The notes below the pieces were generated by a model. That model had not been told where the DNA came from and did no database searches. It saw nothing but the letters and a program-made list of their open reading frames with translations. A DNA stretch of 64,000 nucleotides, from positions 2,452,965 through 2,516,964 of the forward strand of contig BSYO01000035.1 of NCBI GenBank assembly GCA_033239525.1. Direction: 5' to 3'. Every line of letters begins with the position of its first letter. Positions within the stretch are counted from its first letter, which is position 1. The translations under genes were made by a program, and so were the position numbers. Shown in pieces: positions 59,381-64,000 of the stretch. This DNA comes from Nepenthes gracilis. Taxonomy: Eukaryota > Streptophyta > Magnoliopsida > Caryophyllales > Nepenthaceae.

Positions 59381-59936
59381 TGATGTGTTCGGTACCGTGA
59401 ACCGACGTAGAGTCTAGACCGTAGCAGGTCAATGGCCTGATGGAGCTCCACATAGCCTAAGGCGCGAGGTCCCGACAACAGTGCAATTAACTCAAGCGGG
59501 CCGACCCGGAATCGTTCTGTAGGAAGCGAGTGATTATGGTTGTGTGTAGCGCTGCACCAGTGGTTCCCCCTCCTGCACAGTCACTGATAGCCTAGCAAAA
59601 TTTGCAGAATATCTGCCTAACACATCTTCCCAGTATGGCAAGTGTGACCCTCCAATATTTTCCAAAAAGGCTATGATTACTTGCCATAAAGTGATCACGA
59701 CAGCTACTGTGACAGATCAACAAATCCACGTGAGCAACTGCCACCGGTCATGCCCCCCAAGACAGGCTTTGCAGCCCTTGCCCAACATATACCACCTTTC
59801 CTCTACAGGAAAAGGGGAGCTTTTCTCCTTCCAACCAAATAGGAATCAACTTCGCGGAAACAGGCAAGAACTATGCCCAAGAATCCAGAGTATATTCTCC
59901 CTCTCTTTTCTCAGTTCACTTGAGGGCTAATCCGGT
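59381..59936. mobile_element. GC-richer insert of unknown type
   Basis: Sharp GC-rich block with edges TGATGTGTTCGGTACCG and GGGCTAATCCGGTAA, in A/T-rich surroundings. The right edge lies at a TAA microsatellite and the left abuts a Tekay-like LTR. The TGATG start resembles family LTR ends but the right edge does not. The open frame at 59673-59930 shows no known motif. No TSD was found. Confidence 0.35.
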
Positions 59937-59996
59937 AATAATAATAATAATAAACGTGATAATAATAATAATGATAATAACAATAATAATACGTAA
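59936..59996. repeat. (TAA)n microsatellite
   Basis: Interrupted TAA/TGATAA repeats. Confidence 0.85.
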
Positions 59997-61032
59997 AAAT
60001 TATTATTTTTACATATTTGGGAATAATCATTCCCATATGAATGGTAAAAATATTTATTTTTGATTAAATTTATAATCAAATAGAATAATATCTAAACCCA
60101 AAATATAAAAATTTTATTTCCTCCAACTGAATATGGGGTTAAAATAGTAAGAGATAATCATTGAACTGATAATTTAAACATGAATTGTTGAAATCGAACT
60201 AAAAATTAGATTAACCTAATCAAACAATTCAGTTCAAGGTCAAAATAAATTTTTTATTTGAATTTCAGTTTATTTTTAAATTATTGATTTTTAATTTAGC
60301 AGTTATCTAAACTGATTATATATATATATAATTTGAAAAAAAGAAAAAATGGTTTTTAATTTAGTATGAATATATTATTTTGTTATTTATATAAATAATT
60401 TGTTTATCAAGGGAGTATATTCTTATCTTATTGATGATTAATTGAATAGGTAAGTATTAAAAAAAATCTGAAATGGAAAAAGATGAACTTATAATTATAT
60501 AAAACTTATATTATTGATAGATGGTTACTAAATTATTAATTCAAAATTATAATTTATATATTAATATACTATATGGCCATTTAAAATTATGAATTTTATA
60601 TGTTATATTTTTATAAAAAATTATCCAAATTGATTCAGTTGCAATTTTATATGGCCGTTTTGGTTCTTCTGAAACAAGGCGTTTCCCTTGCATTATCATT
60701 AAACCGCAGCGTTTCATTCTTTATTGCTCCGAAATACATCATTGCACGCATTATCTATACGCAACATTTTACTTCATCAAACACTTAAAATGAAGCGTTT
60801 CTTTCACAGTCCAGATCAAATCGTTTGGAGCCCAGCCCAGATCACCGGCCTCATTCTGCCTTCTTGGGCCAGGCCCAACAACGGGTCCGGACGCCCATCT
60901 CTTCCACCAAACTACAGCCCACAATGGTGATCCTTGGCGGCCGCCCCCACAAGTTTTAACTTTAATTCTAATAAATATATTCATAAAATGGACATATTGG
61001 TAGTAAAGTATAACAATCAATAATACCAATTA
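59997..61032. other. Intergenic; promoter-like site II patch at 60825-60890
   Basis: Mostly A/T-rich. 60655-60800 has AAGCGTTT/AAACGC words spread as inverted pairs, suggesting an old MITE. 60830-60890 carries GCCCAGCCCAGATC and TTGGGCCAGGCCCAACA, which are site II (TGGGCC) motifs common in plant housekeeping promoters. No matching gene start was found on either side. Confidence 0.35.
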
Positions 61033-61037
61033 GTGAA

Positions 61038-61854
61038 TGATGGGTCCTGGAACCTAAGGCCCAAAATTGCAGACGCAGGCCCAAAGAGTCATGCAAGAAG
61101 GCTAGCCCAAAAGGCCCATAAGCCCGATCAAATCCAAATGGCTAACTCGTTTCCGAACGCCTGGCAACCCGAACGGACACTAAGACCCATTTGAGGACGG
61201 GGACCACCAGAAAAGCTAAAATGACCCAGACGCCAGCTCAGATAATTTGCGCGGCGCATGCTGCCACGAGCGACCAACGGCTTCTGACGCGCCGTACCTG
61301 CAGGCCATGCGCCTTTGAGCGCCGCATCTGCAGATTGTGACAGGTGTCCCTGTCATAGCCGCATCCACAGTAGTGGCGATGGTGGCAGGCAACCCTGACA
61401 CGCCAGCGACACGTGTCGCCTCCCTTGAGGCATTACGTTCCTTATAAATACCCTATTTTAGCAACTAAAAAAGGATCTTGATTCTGGATCCATCTACTCA
61501 CACTCGAGCAAGAACCCTCCAGATAAAAACGAAGGTAAAGAGAGGAGACAAAAGAGAAGTTTATCTTCCTTACGCTGTAATACTCTGAGAACGTGAAAGC
61601 TTCCCAGGTATCCATTGTATTTTCTCTTTAATATAGTGAGATTTCTCGGACTGTTCGTCCGCTGCCGTGGTTTTTCACCCATCGTCAGATTAAGGGATTT
61701 TCCACGTAAACAGACGCGTTCTCCCACTGTCCCCGTACTTTTCTTTCTCTGTTCGAGTTCTGCTTATTTTGTATTGCTCCTGTCTGCCGGTCCGCACGCT
61801 TAAGAAGCCTCTCGCACTCAATCTAACGTACGGCCAGATTCACGGGACGTAACA
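61038..61854 (+). repeat. 5' LTR (817 bp) of a Tat/Retand-type Ty3/gypsy element
   Basis: It starts TGATGGGTCCTGG and ends GGGACGTAACA, directly followed by the primer-binding site. TATAAATA lies at about 61443-61450, and the leader word AAGGGATTTTCCACGTAAA lies near 61690. The TGATGGGTCC start equals the LTR start of element 2. The partner LTR lies beyond the window. Confidence 0.85.
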
Positions 61855-61874
61855 TTGGCGCCATCTGTGGGAAC
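61855..61874 (+). other. Primer-binding site of the Tat-type element
   Basis: TTGGCGCCATCTGTGGGAAC directly follows the LTR. This sequence is the usual start of the untranslated leader in Tat/Retand-type elements. Confidence 0.8.
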
Positions 61875-61937
61875 GACTGAAAGTCCACTTTTCACATTTT
61901 TCACAAGTACACAACAACGCAAGCTTCAAATCTCCAA

Positions 61938-63605
61938 ATGGTGAACATAAGGGCGCAGGCGAGCGCAGCCCCCAAAGAAGTGGCCTCACAAGGCGGTGGC
62001 GCTGACCCCTGTGCTGGGGTTGAGGATCATCCCGATCCGGTGGTGAGGGGCTTGGCCGCCCAGGTAGCCGGCATGTCGCAGGCCTTCAATGCCCTCTGCT
62101 CCAAAATTGACCAGCTTAAGCAGGCGGCTCCCGACAGGGCCTCCCAGGCTGAGGCGCCACAAGCCGGGAATGAAGGAGGCAGTCGCCGTGAAAGACCTCC
62201 TAGTCGACGAGAACACTCGAGAACCCAGGTGGCCTCCAGCAGCAGAGCATCACGAAGGGTCGAGGACCAACCATGTCCTCGGGTTCAAGGAGAAAGCCCT
62301 GAGAGGCGCCATTCTGAGGCCCAACGGAACCGCCGCGACCACGACGATTAAGAGGCGGTTCCCCGAGATGCTCTCCCAAGAGGAGCCCGCACGGTCCCAG
62401 AGCGCCGTGCAGTTCAGGAGCCTTACGAGTTAAGGCACTACCTGAACGAGAGAATGACGGCTGCCCCACCTCGAGTGGAGGCCAGACCGGAAAGAGGATG
62501 GAATCTGATGCCGCGTGAGAGCAGCGGAGGAGGAGCTAATGCACTCCAATCTCCGTTTTCCACGGAGATTAGGACGAGGACGCTCCCCCCAAAGTTCAAG
62601 ATGCCCAACCTGGAGTTGTACGACGGCAGCGGTGATCCCATGGATCACCTTAATCATTTCAAAGAGCACCTGAGCCTCCAGGGCCTGGACGAGACAACCA
62701 TGTGCCAGTGCTTCCCCCTGACTCTAAAGGGGGATGCACGAATATGATTTTACGGAATGCCCGCGGACTCTATCCGCGATTTTGGAGACTTGGCGACGAC
62801 TTTTCTGTCCCAGTTTGCCTCTAGCAGAAGAGTAGAGAAATAGCCCTGGCACCTCACTCGAATCAAGCAAGGGGCCAGGGAGAGCTTGAGGGGATTCCTG
62901 GCACGGTTTGCAGCGGAGGCCAGGCAGATCCCGAGGCTGACCGACAAGGTAAAGCTGAACGCCTTCCTCTCGGCCCTCGAAGGGGGTGCTTTCTTTAAGC
63001 ACCTCATCCATAAAGGCCCGCAGACCTTCATAGAGGCTGAGGTTGTGGCCAGAGCTTATATCGCGGCCGAAGAGGCCAACGACGCCAAAAGGCCTGAGAG
63101 GGACGAGCACCCTCAGCAGAAGGCCGCGGAGGGAAAAAGGAAATCTGGGGACTACCAAAGTCCCCAGACGTCAAAGAAACACCATAAGGCCGAGCAGAGC
63201 TCCCGGAGAGAGCCGCGACCTATCCATCTCACGCCGCTGAACGACTCCCGCACCAATGTTCTCATGCAGATCCGGGGAAAAAAATTCTTGAAGTGGCCCA
63301 AGCAATTGAAGAACCAGGACGGTGGGGACCAATCGAAATATTGCGACTTCCACCGCTCCGGGGGTCATAGCACGGAGGACTGTAGGACCCTGTAGAGGGA
63401 GATTGAAGAGCTTATCCAGAGAGGACACCTTAGCCGTTTCCTTCAGAGGCGAGGACAAACCTCAGGGCCCGAGGACGGTGGAGACGTAGAGCCCCCTAGG
63501 AACCGAGTTGCTGCGGGGGTCGTGAACATGATCTCCAGCCGACCGGCTGGGGGAGACGGGCGTGAGCTTGCAGGCGAAGAGGCCAAGGACGGGGCTTGGG
63601 AGTGA
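61938..63605 (+). pseudogene. gag of the Tat-type element, with premature stops
   Basis: A single frame from the ATG at 61938 carries a Gag polyprotein that would form the capsid and package RNA. An N-terminal Gln/Arg-rich region is followed by the retrotransposon gag domain (LYDGSGDPMDHLNHFKEHL near 62610-62670, then FARLxDF-type context to 63040). A Lys-rich linker follows, and then an atypical zinc knuckle YCDFHRSGGHSTEDCRTL (63339-63392, pattern C-x2-H-x4-H-x4-C), as known in Tat elements. In-frame stops occur at 62349-62351 (TAA), 62745-62747 (TGA), 62841-62843 (TAG) and 63393-63395 (TAG). Each is one transition from a Gln or Trp codon expected there. A fifth stop at 63603-63605 coincides with a frameshift before protease. 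This copy is non-functional. Confidence 0.85.
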
Positions 63606-63609
63606 AGAC

Positions 63610-64000
63610 GATGTTATTTGCTTTAGCAGTAGGGACTTAGACCATGTAACTTCTCCTCACTCCGACCCCCTGGTTGTAACCGCACTCATTTCAGATAGAG
63701 CAAATGACTACCAGATGAAACGAGTATTTGTTGATAATGGAAGCTCTCGCAATTCGCTGTATCTTGATGCTTTCTTCAAATTAGGGCTTAAGAAGAATCG
63801 AATGAAAGCGCCGGAAGGGCCACTCTACGGGCTGGACAACGAGCCAGTGCCCGTCCAGAATATCATCCAGTTGGAGGTGACCTTGGGAACGTATCCAAGG
63901 ACAGTATCGAATGTCCTCACCTTCCTCGTTATGGACCTACCCACGGTCTATAACGCGATACTCGGACGGCCTTGCTTGGCCGCGTTCAACGCAGTAATCT
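63610..64000 (+). pseudogene. Aspartic protease start of Tat-type pol (truncated by window)
   Basis: An open frame, shifted relative to gag, runs to the window end. It includes DPLVVTALISDRANDYQMKR, then VFVDNGSSRNSLY and the downstream VYNAILGRPCLAAFNAV block. The catalytic motif reads D-N-G where most retroelement proteases have D-[ST]-G; D-N-G is common in Tat elements. The L-G-R-P block is the conserved protease C-terminal motif. The rest of pol lies outside the window. The protein would process Gag-Pol, but this copy's gag is broken. Confidence 0.8.

Noticed and set aside
59673..59930. An 85-codon plus-strand frame
   Set aside because: No motif, no start context, and it lies in an unassigned repeat-like insert.
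61986..63158. Minus-strand frames opposite gag
   Set aside because: They are antisense shadows of GC-rich gag; the plus strand holds the recognised Gag and zinc-knuckle motifs.

Overview
This is about 64 kb of nuclear DNA from a flowering plant, probably a eudicot. The evidence is two recognisable plant-specific transcription-regulator genes with plant-type introns, a very AT-rich gene-poor background, and many plant LTR retrotransposons (Tekay/Del chromoviruses, Tat-like Ty3/gypsy elements and their solo LTRs) plus small Mutator-like MITEs. The species cannot be named from the sequence. No tRNA, rRNA, organellar DNA or CRISPR array was recognised.

Layout. 1-7891: a decayed minus-strand Tekay/Del element, with one LTR cut by the window edge. 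7.9-19 kb: an ABI5/AREB-type bZIP gene on the minus strand. Exon 1 is at 17775-18932, exon 2 at 12456-12527 and exon 3 at 11535-11564. Its introns are swollen by a Tekay-like LTR, a solo LTR with target-site duplication (TSD), a MITE-like palindrome and a further LTR-like block, and the last exon was not found. 20.2 kb: a MITE with a 10-bp TSD. 21-22.5 kb: a minus-strand TATA promoter feeding a six-copy tandem array. 23.0-30.3 kb: a complete non-autonomous LTR element (element 1). 32.3-33.9 kb and 39.9-40.9 kb: solo LTRs of the same broad type. 41.8-43.3 kb: a LITTLE ZIPPER (ZPR) microprotein gene on the minus strand with a repeat-rich leader. 44.6-45.3 kb: an unrelated solo LTR. 45.5-46.0 kb: another TATA-plus-array locus. 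47.1-49.7 kb: two more solo LTRs. 50.2-56.1 kb: a second complete non-autonomous element (element 2). 57.5 kb: a fold-back MITE with a perfect 9-bp TSD. 58.8-59.9 kb: LTR fragments. 61.0-64.0 kb: the 5' LTR, primer-binding site, gag and start of protease of a Tat/Retand-type Ty3/gypsy element, cut by the window edge and carrying premature stops.

Main themes. (1) Elements 1 and 2, with several solo LTRs, look like one family of large non-autonomous retrotransposons. They carry a Tat-like primer-binding site, no recognised gag-pol, LTRs packed with short tandem repeats, and clear 5-bp TSDs; all but one copy point the same way. (2) The two genes make regulators of known types: an ABA-response bZIP and an inhibitor of HD-ZIP III dimerisation. 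They are not functionally linked by position. (3) Three separate minus-strand loci share one arrangement: a TATA box followed by a 0.5-1.1 kb tandem array where the transcript leader would lie. Boundaries of TSD-flanked elements were read base by base; boundaries of decayed elements and arrays are approximate.
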